A stretch of 64,000 nt of DNA, from positions 620,001 to 684,000 of the forward strand of contig NZ_JBHUIT010000002.1 of NCBI RefSeq assembly GCF_042683045.1, given 5' to 3'. This DNA comes from Luteolibacter algae (GTDB taxonomy: Bacteria; Verrucomicrobiota; Verrucomicrobiia; Verrucomicrobiales; Akkermansiaceae). The notes under the pieces were generated by a model that ran no database searches, was not told the origin of the DNA, and worked only from the letters and a program-made list of their open reading frames with translations. This document shows positions 8,705-17,056 of the stretch, piece after piece. Numbering within the stretch: the first letter of the stretch is position 1; every line of letters starts with the position of its first letter. Both the position numbers and the translations under genes were made by a program.

Positions 8705-8739
8705 CGGGAAATTTGCATTGATGCAATCTTCCCGAATTT
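8705..8739 (+). terminator. Likely terminator after the ABC exporter
   Basis: CGGGAA (8705-8710) pairs with TTCCCG (8729-8734), with an inner TTGCA/TGCAA stem and a short loop. AATTT follows. It begins 12 bases after the ABC exporter stop. The T-run is weak. Confidence 0.45.
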
Positions 8740-8781
8740 CAGAGTTTCCAAACACGAGTCTGGGACTAGCTTGCTCCTCCC

Positions 8782-9864
8782 ATGCCATCGAAGATTCGTT
8801 TCAACTCCGCTATCGCCACAGGATTGGTTCTCGCAAAGGTCGGTCACCCGCAACGCGAGGAACCCCTGCAAACCTCAAAAGAGGTTTTCAAAATCACCGA
8901 GAGCGATCAGCCCATGCTGGCTTCCATCTTTCTAAAACCGTTTAAAAATCTCACCGCGCACCGCTTCAATCATTACTCATCACTTGCGCAGCACGAGATG
9001 AACTCCCTGACCGCCGCGATTTTTGCCTCGGAAAGCGGGTTATTGGAAAAGGGTTGCGACATCGCAAAACGCCTCTACGCCAAATCAAACCACCCGAACA
9101 TCAAGTCCGGCGATCTCTGTATTTCGATGATCAAAGACATCGAGCTGGATGGTGAGATGGTCCAGGGATTGTGCATTCTCAAATCAGAAAGCGTTGTTCC
9201 CTTTCTTAGTATTTCCACGCGAGATGGAGATCTGGAGCTACATACCGAGCAGGGGATCAATCCCGAGAAAATTGATAAGGGTTGTCTCATTCTGGATCAC
9301 TTGGCGACCAAGGGGTATTACGTCCTGACTTTCGACCGCAGCGGATCGGAATCCCGGTTCTGGGTGCGGGATTTCCTCGCAGTAGTGCCAATTACAGACA
9401 GTCCGTTTTTGACGAATAAATTCGCAAATATGGCGGTGTCGTTTCTCGAAAATGAGAAGAAAACTGCGCCAAAACCTTTGGACGATGAGACTCCGCCCTG
9501 GGACGCATCCAGTGCGGCAAGAGATGCGATCACCTATTTCGAGGAAAAGGAAAATTTCGATCTAAAAGAGTTTGAGGAGGTCGTTCTGAAAAGTCCGGAG
9601 GTGAAAGAAAAATTCGCCGAGCATCGCAGCAAGATGGAGGAAGAGCAGGGCCAGCGGTTGGAGGATAAATTCGAGATTTCGAAAAAAGATGTCACCAAAG
9701 CCAAGAAAAAGCTCAAAACAGTGATGAAGTTGGATACTGGCATAGAGATGAAGCTAAAATCGTCGGTTGCAACAAAGCCGGACAAATTCCTGGAACATGG
9801 GTTTGATGAGACGCGGAACATGAAATTCATTAAGGTTTTCTACAATGAAGACCTTGCCGAGTGA
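8782..9864 (+). CDS. Nucleoid-associated protein, NdpA/YejK (NA37) family
   Basis: The 360-residue protein matches the NA37 layout: SGDLCISMIKD near residue 113, a KGCLILDHLATKGYYVLTFDR stretch near 165-190 that is hallmark-like, and then FLAVVPITDSPFLTNKFANM. The C-terminal 120 residues are rich in Lys and Glu and probably helical. Family members coat or bind DNA and sit in the cytoplasm with the nucleoid; E. coli YejK is the reference. The exact role is not settled even there. The gene stands alone, behind a probable terminator and convergent with the NlpC/P60 gene. The start at 8782 is the first ATG of the conserved reading; no Shine-Dalgarno is obvious. Confidence 0.8.
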   Translation: MPSKIRFNSAIATGLVLAKVGHPQREEPLQTSKEVFKITESDQPMLASIFLKPFKNLTAHRFNHYSSLAQHEMNSLTAAIFASESGLLEKGCDIAKRLYAKSNHPNIKSGDLCISMIKDIELDGEMVQGLCILKSESVVPFLSISTRDGDLELHTEQGINPEKIDKGCLILDHLATKGYYVLTFDRSGSESRFWVRDFLAVVPITDSPFLTNKFANMAVSFLENEKKTAPKPLDDETPPWDASSAARDAITYFEEKENFDLKEFEEVVLKSPEVKEKFAEHRSKMEEEQGQRLEDKFEISKKDVTKAKKKLKTVMKLDTGIEMKLKSSVATKPDKFLEHGFDETRNMKFIKVFYNEDLAE

Positions 9865-9894
9865 TCACGTTCCTTCGGAGATAGGCTCTTGGAT

Positions 9895-10530
9895 TTATTT
9901 CAGGAGTCCCGGCGGGGTGCCGTAGCCTACGATACGGGACTTGCTCGCCGTGCTCGGGATGCGGAAATCGTAGACGCCAAAGCCATTGCCCTTTTTACCG
10001 CGATACGAGCGGCCATTGGTCGCATTGATCATTACCGCACGGCCGTCTTTTTTCTCGTATCCGAGAAAGATCGCGACATGGGTGATCTTTGTTTGCCGTT
10101 GGTCATTGGGCTCGTAGGTGCCGGACCAGAAAATAAGATCGCCGGGCTCCAACTGGGCAAGACTGTGGTCATCCGGAGAGGTGGCAGCGCTCGATACGGT
10201 ATGGATCTCCGAATATTTTTTCACCCAAAGGTATTGATCCGAGGAGGTGCGCGGCGGATTCAGCCCGATTTTGTGGAGAATAAAATGGATGGCTCCAGAG
10301 CAATCGAATCCGCCATCCGCAGGTGTGTTCCCGCCATACAGGTAGGGCATTCCGGTTACTTCCTTCGCGGTTTCAATGGCGGTTTCAAGTAGCTCGCGAC
10401 GCCGGCTCTCCAGCTCGGAAAAGTCCTTTAGCTCTGAAGTTTCGATCACTGCGGGATTTTGCGCAAATACAGGAAGGATGAGGCCGAATAGGACCGCTGA
10501 AACAACTCCCCGGATATTTTTAGAACGCAT
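9895..10530 (-). CDS. Secreted NlpC/P60 cell-wall peptidase
   Basis: A 211-residue protein with a signal peptide (cleavage likely after VFA, residue 23) and one NlpC/P60 domain. The catalytic Cys77 is in GGFDCSGAIHF and the catalytic His151 is in THVAIFLGY. The third polar residue is probably the Asn in INATNGRS near 168. A YLYGG motif precedes the Cys, as usual. Such enzymes cut the gamma-D-Glu/diaminopimelate link in peptidoglycan stem peptides in the periplasm or outside the cell. No SH3 or LysM anchoring domain is present, so it may be soluble. It is divergent from the ELM1-like gene and convergent with ndpA, hence monocistronic. Confidence 0.93.
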   Translation of the reverse strand: MRSKNIRGVVSAVLFGLILPVFAQNPAVIETSELKDFSELESRRRELLETAIETAKEVTGMPYLYGGNTPADGGFDCSGAIHFILHKIGLNPPRTSSDQYLWVKKYSEIHTVSSAATSPDDHSLAQLEPGDLIFWSGTYEPNDQRQTKITHVAIFLGYEKKDGRAVMINATNGRSYRGKKGNGFGVYDFRIPSTASKSRIVGYGTPPGLLK

Positions 10531-10578
10531 CAGCTACAGTAGCACCTGGGATCGTGTCGCACAAATGGAGGATTCTCT

Positions 10579-11541
10579 TTGCCATCAATGGCATCGCTGA
10601 TCATTTTCATTGGCATATTGAGCAATTCAATCCAACTCCTCATTATCAGCGATGGCAAGCCGGGTCACGAGAACCAGTCGCTGGGGCTTGCAGAGGCGAT
10701 TGCGCGATCAAGAGCTGCCGAGATCCAGCTGCTCAGGCTCGATACGACGAAGAATTTTTTGAGTAGAACCTCTGCAGCTCTCCAACAGAGCAAAAATTAC
10801 CCGAAGCCGGATTTTGTCATTTCGACAGGTCATGCGACACACGTCCCGTTGCTGTGGCTTGCTAGATACTACCGCGCGTGCAGTATCGTATTGATGAAGC
10901 CAAGCTTACCGTTGGCTTGGTTTGGCTGGTGCATCGCGCCTGAGCACGATTTCCCGGATCTTCCCGGAGGAAAGAATCTCATTCTGAGCAAGGGTGCATT
11001 GAACCGGGTGCGCGTCTCGCGACGCGAAAAATCGGGGAAACTTTTTTTGATCGGGGGGCCTTCCAAGACCCATGGGTATGACGAAGACGGGCTGATCGGG
11101 AGAATTTCCACGATTGCCAAGGATGGCGAGTGGCAGGTGGCGGATTCACGGCGGACGCCCGGAACATTTATCACAAAGCTGCATGAGAAACTCCCGGGAC
11201 TGGCAATTTTCCCTCATCAACAAACAGAACCGGGTTGGTTGGCGGAAAAGCTCTCGGAGGTGGAGGAAGTTTGGGTGACGGAAGATTCCGTTTCGATGAT
11301 CTATGAGGCACTAACGAGTGGAGCCAGAGTCGGCGTGTTGCCAATGCCACGGTTGAAAGGTGACTCACGGGTCATTCGTGGTTTGGAAAAACTGCAGGCG
11401 GAGGGCTATTTCATCAATGGATTCTCTGGAGAAGATTTCGATGCGCCGGCCTGTGACCGCCCTGTATTGGCGGAGGCGGACAGGTGTGCTGCTGAAATTC
11501 TCCGGGCCCGCGATCGTGCAACACGCTTGCATGAACAGTAA
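10579..11541 (+). CDS. ELM1/DUF1022-family glycosyltransferase-like protein
   Basis: A 320-residue protein with the N-terminal signature ISDGKPGHENQSLGLAEA of the ELM1 (mitochondrial fission ELM1, DUF1022) family. The family has a GT-B-like fold, with TEDSVSMIYEALTSGARVGVLP in the nucleotide-sugar-binding half. Bacterial members often lie near envelope genes, but their substrate is unknown. The start is TTG at 10579: GGAGG at 10567-10571 sits seven bases before it, which is ideal spacing, while the ATG at 10588 would be 16 bases away. The first 20 residues are hydrophobic and may attach the protein to the membrane. An MFS gene follows after 20-26 bases on the same strand. Confidence 0.82.
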   Translation: MPSMASLIIFIGILSNSIQLLIISDGKPGHENQSLGLAEAIARSRAAEIQLLRLDTTKNFLSRTSAALQQSKNYPKPDFVISTGHATHVPLLWLARYYRACSIVLMKPSLPLAWFGWCIAPEHDFPDLPGGKNLILSKGALNRVRVSRREKSGKLFLIGGPSKTHGYDEDGLIGRISTIAKDGEWQVADSRRTPGTFITKLHEKLPGLAIFPHQQTEPGWLAEKLSEVEEVWVTEDSVSMIYEALTSGARVGVLPMPRLKGDSRVIRGLEKLQAEGYFINGFSGEDFDAPACDRPVLAEADRCAAEILRARDRATRLHEQ

Positions 11542-11567
11542 ATACGTCTATCCAGAGCCGCGTGGAA

Positions 11568-12770
11568 ATGACCGATGAGAAAAAAGGAGTGTTTACGAAG
11601 CTTTGGCTCGTCTCCTTTTTTCATGGCATGGGGCCGGGCTTTTGGATTCCCGCGCTGACGAATCTTCTTCGGGCGGAAGGCATGGGCGAGTGGATTGCCT
11701 GGGCTTTTGCCATTCCGCCGATATGCGCTCTGGTGTCTCCGCTCATCGGTGGGGCGATGGCGGATGAGCGGATGCAGGCGCAGAAGCTTCTCGGGTGGTG
11801 CTCCTTCGCATGTTCCATCACGCTAGTCATTGCCTTTGCAGCGCTGGATTTTGATCTCGGGGTTGGTTGGTTTCTTGCCGGACTCACCTTGTATTCCATT
11901 GCTTCCGGCCCGACTTGGGGACTGGTTACGACGATCAGCCTGACTCATCTTTCCAATGGAGAAAAACGATATCCTCTGGTTCGTGTCGCAGCGACGTTTG
12001 GGTGGATGGTTGCTGGATTTTTTACAAGCTACGCCATGAATGCGGATGTCAGCCCCGTCTCCGGATATGCCTCCGCGCTGGCAAGGATTGTTACCGGTGT
12101 CCTCGCTTTCATGCTGCCGGCGACACCTCCTCTCGGCCAGGGTAGATCGTGGCGCAGCGCTCTCGGGCTGGGAGGATTCGTGCTGTTCAAGAACCGCGAT
12201 CATGCCGCGGTTTTGATCATTACCGGCTGCTTTTCCGTGCCGTTGGCAGCGTTTTACATGTATTCGCCCGAGCTGTTCAAGGCGCTCGGAGACGAAACGC
12301 CAACCGCAACAATGACTGTCGCCCAATGGAGTGAAATTGTGGCAATGTTCGCGCTGGGTTCATTGATGCTGAAGTATCGATTGAAGACACTCCTGATGTG
12401 GGGAATGGGGCTCTCCGCCCTCCGTTTTGCACTTAGCGGATACGGGGGAATGACGGGTGTCATGGCATGGCACACGACGGGTGTGGCGATGCACGGAGTC
12501 TGCTACACGATTTATTTCATCACGGTCCAAGTTTACCTGAACCGGAGAGTGAAACCGGAATTGCGCGGGCAGGCACAGGGGCTTTTGGCTGTGATGGCCG
12601 GCGGCGTCGGACCACTGGTGGGCGCCTTCTTCTGCGGATGGCTACGAGATACTGTCGTCGATGAAAGCGGCCGGGGCTGGGACGTCTTCTGGTGGGTGTT
12701 ATCCTCGATGATCGTCGTTTGCTGGCTGCTCTTCGGTTGTATCTACAGAGGGCTGGGAGTTCGAAAATAG
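11568..12770 (+). CDS. MFS transporter, nucleoside:H+ symporter-like
   Basis: A 400-residue, roughly 12-helix permease of the major facilitator superfamily. Loop sequence RMQAQKLLGW and the stretch RYPLVRVAATFGWMVAGF resemble the nucleoside:H+ symporter branch (NupG/XapB-like). The substrate is not certain. I start at the ATG at 11568; a GTG two codons upstream (11562) is equally in frame. It follows the ELM1-like gene closely and probably shares its transcript. Its stop directly abuts the stop of convergent pdxA (TAG then TCA on the plus strand). Confidence 0.85.
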   Translation: MTDEKKGVFTKLWLVSFFHGMGPGFWIPALTNLLRAEGMGEWIAWAFAIPPICALVSPLIGGAMADERMQAQKLLGWCSFACSITLVIAFAALDFDLGVGWFLAGLTLYSIASGPTWGLVTTISLTHLSNGEKRYPLVRVAATFGWMVAGFFTSYAMNADVSPVSGYASALARIVTGVLAFMLPATPPLGQGRSWRSALGLGGFVLFKNRDHAAVLIITGCFSVPLAAFYMYSPELFKALGDETPTATMTVAQWSEIVAMFALGSLMLKYRLKTLLMWGMGLSALRFALSGYGGMTGVMAWHTTGVAMHGVCYTIYFITVQVYLNRRVKPELRGQAQGLLAVMAGGVGPLVGAFFCGWLRDTVVDESGRGWDVFWWVLSSMIVVCWLLFGCIYRGLGVRK

Positions 12771-13631
12771 TCACCGCCCGGCCAAAGTGCAGGCGAGCCG
12801 GATCGCTGCCAACATGGATGCCGGACTGGCGAGATTTTTGCCGGCTATTCCGAATGCGGTTCCGTGATCAGGGCTGGTTCTTGGTTTCGGCAGGCCGAGG
12901 GTAACGTTCACGGCCTCATCAAAATCCAATAGTTTGAGGGGAATCAGGCCTTGATCGTGATACATGGCAATGACCCCGTCGTATTTCCCCTGGGCTGCGT
13001 CGCGGAAAATCGCATCGGGAACGTGCGGCCCGGTGAAGCGAGCCAGCTTAAGGTCGTTGAGGGCCGCGATTGCCGGTGCGATGGTGGTGATTTCCTCCTT
13101 CCCGAACGTGCCGTTTTCGCCTGCATGGGGGTTCAATCCGCAGACTGCGATACGGGGTCCGGCACACCCTTTTTGTTTCAGAAATTCTGCAGTGAGCTGG
13201 CCAATCTCAAGAATGCTTTCGTGGGTTAGTAAGCGGGGGACCTCGGCGAGAGCTTCATGGATCGTCGCGAGCCCCACGCTGAGCGTTGGGCCGGTAAGGA
13301 GCATTCCATGCTTTTCCGCACCGAGCTCGGCGGCGAAGAATTCGGTCTGCCCTGGGTATTGGAAACCGATGGATTGGAGTCCTTCTTTCGAAACAGGGCC
13401 GGTGACCACTGCCGCCGCATCAGTCTCGCGTAGTAGCCGGGTGGATTCCTTCAGTGCATCTAGGGCAGCGCTGGCGGATTTCTTATCCGGAAAGCCCGGC
13501 TTGCCGGCTGAGCGATCGCCAATGACACGGAAGGTAAACCCGGCAGGCAGGCTTTTGGAAGACAGGGCTTGATCAATGACTTCCGGCCCGATTCCTGCAG
13601 GATCGCCGAGGGTGATGAGAATTTCTGGCAC
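12771..13631 (-). CDS. pdxA: 4-hydroxythreonine-4-phosphate dehydrogenase
   Basis: PdxA oxidises 4-phosphohydroxy-L-threonine in pyridoxal-phosphate synthesis, using NAD and a divalent metal. Motifs are GDPAGIGPE at the N-terminus, VVTGPVSKEG, GQTEFFA, the metal-binding His in THESILE, CGLNPHAGE, AMYHDQGL and TSPDHGTAF. From the GTG at 13631 the protein has 286 residues, shorter than the E. coli enzyme (329). The shortening lies between the N-terminal strand and VVTGPV. The frame is open to 13817, but that stretch overlaps the divergent oxidoreductase start and contains homopolymer runs. A G8 run lies 13-20 bases upstream of this start on the coding strand. Confidence 0.93.
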   Translation of the reverse strand: MPEILITLGDPAGIGPEVIDQALSSKSLPAGFTFRVIGDRSAGKPGFPDKKSASAALDALKESTRLLRETDAAAVVTGPVSKEGLQSIGFQYPGQTEFFAAELGAEKHGMLLTGPTLSVGLATIHEALAEVPRLLTHESILEIGQLTAEFLKQKGCAGPRIAVCGLNPHAGENGTFGKEEITTIAPAIAALNDLKLARFTGPHVPDAIFRDAAQGKYDGVIAMYHDQGLIPLKLLDFDEAVNVTLGLPKPRTSPDHGTAFGIAGKNLASPASMLAAIRLACTLAGR

Positions 13632-13643
13632 ATCGGGAAAATG

Positions 13644-13651
13644 CCCCCCCC
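13644..13651. repeat. C8/G8 homopolymer in the pdxA leader
   Basis: Eight C on the plus strand (G8 in the pdxA message) just upstream of the GTG start. Runs like this can slip during replication; no effect is proven. Confidence 0.5.
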
Positions 13652-13692
13652 ATGCTTTCGCGGCAAGCGGGAAGGTTCCTGGTCGGACCAAA

Positions 13693-13701
13693 GGGGGGGG
13701 G
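13693..13701. repeat. G9/C9 homopolymer between pdxA and the oxidoreductase gene
   Basis: Nine G on the plus strand, 67 bases before the oxidoreductase ATG. It could pair with the C8 run at 13644-13651 in single-stranded form. Confidence 0.5.
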
Positions 13702-13768
13702 ATAAAATTTGACTGGCCGTGGAGCCACCACGAGCTTGCGGCGGATCCGCGGATCCATAGAAATCGTA

Positions 13769-14773
13769 ATGAAGAATTTATCAGAAGTCGCCCTTTCGGT
13801 CCTGGATCTCTCGCCAATCATCGAGGGGGGAACGGTTGCGGAAAGTTTCCGTAACAGTGTGGATCTAGCGCGCCATGTCGAAGGGCTCGGCTACCGGCGG
13901 TTCTGGCTGGCGGAGCACCATAATATTCCAGGGATTGCGAGCGCTGCGACCGCCGTCCTAATCGGGCATGTGGCCTCGGCGACAAAATCGATCAGAATCG
14001 GCTCCGGAGGGATCATGCTGCCGAATCATCCGCCACTTGTGATTGCCGAGCAATTCGGCACTTTGGAGGCGCTTTTCCCCGGCCGGATTGATCTCGGATT
14101 GGGCCGTGCACCGGGCTCCGATCAGATGACGGCCCGGGCACTGAGGCGGGATCCTTCCGCAGCCGATGATTTCCCTGATCAGGTCCAGGAGTTACTCGCT
14201 TTCCTCGGGACCCCGGGTCCTGGGCAAAAATTGAAAGCCATCCCCGGGGCTGATTCCCACGTGCCGGTGTGGCTTCTGGGATCAAGCACGTTCAGTGCGA
14301 GGCTTGCGGCTTTCCTTGGGCTGCCGTTTGCCTTCGCCGCTCATTTTGCTCCGCGGCTATTGCATGAGGCTTTGAGGTTGTATCGAGAGGAGTTCCAACC
14401 TTCCGGATCATTGGCTAAGCCGTATGTCATGATCGGTCTGCCGGTAATTGCAGCGGATACGGATGAAACCGCGAGACATCTTGCGACATCTCCACAACAG
14501 CAAATCCTCAACCTGATCCGAAATGCCCCGACACCTGTCCCTCCTCCGGTGGAGTCGATGGAAGGGCGCTGGAATGCGGCTGAGAGATCCGCGGTTAATG
14601 ATTTCCTGGCCGCATCAATTATTGGTGGTCCGGGATCGGTAAAATCCCAGTTGGAGGAATTTGTCGCGGCGACGGATGCCGACGAGCTGATCATTCACTC
14701 CGGTTTTTACGATCAGGAAGATAGAAAACGCTCCTACGAGATCGTTGCGGAAGCAGCGGATCTGGTGCTGTGA
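13769..14773 (+). CDS. LLM-class flavin-dependent oxidoreductase (luciferase-like, YhbW type)
   Basis: A 334-residue TIM-barrel monooxygenase-like protein. It has SVLDLSPI at the start, FWLAEHHN near residue 47, GSGGIMLPNHPPLVIAEQF and GLGRAPGSD, all typical of the one-domain YhbW/MsnO8 branch of bacterial luciferase relatives. These use reduced flavin from the cytosol; the substrate here is unknown. The start is the ATG at 13769. An upstream in-frame start at 13709 would add residues unlike the family. It is divergent from pdxA and convergent with the histidine-kinase gene. Confidence 0.92.
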   Translation: MKNLSEVALSVLDLSPIIEGGTVAESFRNSVDLARHVEGLGYRRFWLAEHHNIPGIASAATAVLIGHVASATKSIRIGSGGIMLPNHPPLVIAEQFGTLEALFPGRIDLGLGRAPGSDQMTARALRRDPSAADDFPDQVQELLAFLGTPGPGQKLKAIPGADSHVPVWLLGSSTFSARLAAFLGLPFAFAAHFAPRLLHEALRLYREEFQPSGSLAKPYVMIGLPVIAADTDETARHLATSPQQQILNLIRNAPTPVPPPVESMEGRWNAAERSAVNDFLAASIIGGPGSVKSQLEEFVAATDADELIIHSGFYDQEDRKRSYEIVAEAADLVL

Positions 14774-14785
14774 GAGGGAGTAGAT

Positions 14786-16024
14786 TCAGGCGACCGAGGA
14801 GGCATTCTGGACGGCCAGAGGAAGATCGAAACTAAAAGTGGAACCTTCACCGACGCGCGAAGCAATTTTCAACCGGCCACCGTTTTTTTCCACGAATTGC
14901 TTACATAATAGAAGGCCCAGTCCGGTGCCTTTCTCTCCAGCGGTTCCCGCTGTGCTGATGCTTTCCTGGAGATTGAGAAACGATTGTAATACTCCCTCGG
15001 GAATTCCCACTCCTGTATCGCTGACCGAAATGTGTGCGTGGGTGGCGGTTTTTGTGACCTTGAGGACCACGCTCCCGCCAGGAAGGGTGAATTTCAGCGC
15101 GTTGTGAAGAAGATTCTGAAGGACCGAAAAGAGCATATACCGGTCTCCGAAAACCTCCAGGCCCTGAATGCCTTCCATCCGCAGGGTGATGGATTTTTTT
15201 GAGACCATACCGCTCACCAAGCCTTTTACTTCATCCGCAAGGTGCTCAAAATCAATGAGTGAAGGGCGATACTTGATTTTTCCAGACTCGCACATTGCCC
15301 ATTCAAGTAGGTTGTTGAGGAGTTTGAGCGTGGATTTACAGCACTGGCTGATTTCTTCTGCCATGTCCTTGGAGTCGGCGAGCTCCGGGCTGTTCAGACT
15401 GTCCTCCAGCATTTTTGCATAGCCAGTCATGATATTGAAAGGGCTGCGCAGATCATGGGCAATAATATAGAAAAAGCGGTCTTTGGCATTGTTCGCGGCA
15501 AGCATTTCCTGTCCGTAGGTTTGCAATCGCTGGCATACCTGGCGGAGCTCGATGAGCTTCATGACCTGCTTGGCAAGGATACTCAGAGACTTCCTTTGAT
15601 GCGGATCGAACTGCCGGGGAACGCGATCGATGACGCAAAGAGTGCCCAGCTTGTGCCCTTCCGAGGTGATTAGCGGAGCACCCGCGTAGAAGCGGATATG
15701 GGGATCGGAAGTGACCAACGGATTATCGGCAAAGCGGCCATCCTCCAGAGCGTTTTCCACGACAAAGACCTCGTCTTGCAAAATGGCGTGAGCACAGAAG
15801 GCAAGCTCTTTGGGCGTTTCTCTGGCTTCCAATCCCACTTTGGATTTGAACCACTGGCGTTCGGAATCGATCAGGCTGATCAGAGAAATCGGCGTCCCGC
15901 ACATGATGGAAGCTAACTCTGTAAGCTCGTCATACGAACGCTCGAATTCTGAATCGAGAATGTCGTAACTCAACAATGCTGCGATACGTTCGGATTCATT
16001 AAGTGGAGTAGGCGCTATTTTCAT
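14786..16024 (-). CDS. GAF-domain sensor histidine kinase
   Basis: A 412-residue soluble kinase without membrane helices. Residues of about 25-165 form a GAF domain (LASIMCGTPISLISLID, AGAPLITSEGHKLGTLCVID). A HisKA domain follows with the phospho-acceptor in IIAHDLRSPFN near residue 190. The ATPase domain has N-box LLHNALKF, DTGVGIP and GTGLGLLLC. It is complete up to the ATG at 16024, and no receiver domain is attached. No response-regulator gene lies beside it, so it is an orphan kinase. The GAF domain probably senses a small cytosolic ligand, but which one cannot be told. The 237 bases between this gene and divergent tcdA must hold both promoters; no convincing -35/-10 pair was found there. 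Confidence 0.93.
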   Translation of the reverse strand: MKIAPTPLNESERIAALLSYDILDSEFERSYDELTELASIMCGTPISLISLIDSERQWFKSKVGLEARETPKELAFCAHAILQDEVFVVENALEDGRFADNPLVTSDPHIRFYAGAPLITSEGHKLGTLCVIDRVPRQFDPHQRKSLSILAKQVMKLIELRQVCQRLQTYGQEMLAANNAKDRFFYIIAHDLRSPFNIMTGYAKMLEDSLNSPELADSKDMAEEISQCCKSTLKLLNNLLEWAMCESGKIKYRPSLIDFEHLADEVKGLVSGMVSKKSITLRMEGIQGLEVFGDRYMLFSVLQNLLHNALKFTLPGGSVVLKVTKTATHAHISVSDTGVGIPEGVLQSFLNLQESISTAGTAGEKGTGLGLLLCKQFVEKNGGRLKIASRVGEGSTFSFDLPLAVQNASSVA

Positions 16025-16261
16025 TACGAAATCGATGCCATACAGAGTGCTAAAATGTTATTTATTGATAGTTGCACCCATAGGTCGCGGGGAATGTTTC
16101 ATCTAACAGAAAATAGGTAAAGAGAGAAAATCGGATATTATCGACACAGCAGTTCTTTGACATAGACGTTTTTAAAAATCCGCCTTTGGGAAATTTGATA
16201 GGGAAATCTTCCGTGAAAACTTCATTGTAAGGTAGAGCTCGAGCTTGGATGGTGCGGGCGG

Positions 16262-17056
16262 ATGCTCAGTGAAGAAGTGAAGAATCGGTTTGGTGGGATC
16301 GCCCGGCTCTATGGGGAAAATGCGTTGCAGCGCTTTGCCGGTGCGCGCGTTGTCGTGGTGGGGATCGGAGGTGTTGGCTCCTGGACGGTCGAGGCCCTGG
16401 CCAGATCCGGCATCGGGAAAATCCGGATGGTGGATCTTGATGAGATCTGCATCACCAATGTGAACCGTCAGCTACATGCGATGGATGGGCAAATCGGCCG
16501 TCAGAAAACGGCGGCAATGGCGGAACGCGTCCGGGCGATCAACCCGGATTGTGTTTTGGAAGTCATTGAGGGCTTTTTTACCGAGCGATCTGTCGAAGAG
16601 GTTCTGGGCGGTGAAGTCGATGGCGTGGTGGATGCGATCGATTCAATGAAGCACAAGGCGCTATTATTGGCGGAGTGCCGGAAGCGGGGGCTTCCTGTCG
16701 TCACTTGCGGTGGGGCAGGCGGCAGAAGGGATGCGACGCGGATTTCCATACGTGATCTGGCATTTTCCGGGAAGGATGCATTGCTGCATCAGCTCCGGAA
16801 GAACCTAAGAAAGCACCACGGATTTGCCAGCGTGCCAATGGGTTCGAAACCAGAGGAGATGGGGATCACCGCAGTTTTCTCAGACGAGCCTCCCGTCTAT
16901 CCGGGAAGTGATGGGGAAGTCTCCTGCGAGCGGCCGGAAGGCAGCGATATGCGGCTGAACTGCGCCACCGGATATGGAACGGTGACGCATGTGACGGGTG
17001 CCTTTGGGATGATAGCTGCGGGAGCTATGCTGGATCTTCTCAGCGGTGGATCTTGA
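16262..17056 (+). CDS. tcdA: tRNA threonylcarbamoyladenosine dehydratase
   Basis: An E1/ThiF-type ATP-dependent enzyme that cyclises N6-threonylcarbamoyladenosine at tRNA position 37 (ct6A). The 264 residues carry a Rossmann motif VVVGIGGVGSWTVEALARSG, DLDEICITNVNRQ, the acidic VVDAIDS and the TcdA-type SVPMGSKPEEMG and FSDEPP region. Length and motif order match E. coli TcdA (CsdL). The partner sulfur-transfer proteins CsdA/CsdE are not in the window. Its last 17 bases overlap the end of the convergent fucosidase gene. GGGCGG before the ATG is a weak ribosome site. Confidence 0.95.
   Translation: MLSEEVKNRFGGIARLYGENALQRFAGARVVVVGIGGVGSWTVEALARSGIGKIRMVDLDEICITNVNRQLHAMDGQIGRQKTAAMAERVRAINPDCVLEVIEGFFTERSVEEVLGGEVDGVVDAIDSMKHKALLLAECRKRGLPVVTCGGAGGRRDATRISIRDLAFSGKDALLHQLRKNLRKHHGFASVPMGSKPEEMGITAVFSDEPPVYPGSDGEVSCERPEGSDMRLNCATGYGTVTHVTGAFGMIAAGAMLDLLSGGS

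Noticed and set aside
9889..10392. Open frame antisense to the NlpC/P60 gene
   Set aside because: Shadow of a well-supported gene.
13632..13817. N-terminal extension of PdxA
   Set aside because: It overlaps the divergent oxidoreductase start and includes homopolymer runs; the family fold begins at GTG 13631.
16157..16162. TTGACA upstream of tcdA as a promoter
   Set aside because: No acceptable -10 hexamer lies 15-19 bases downstream.
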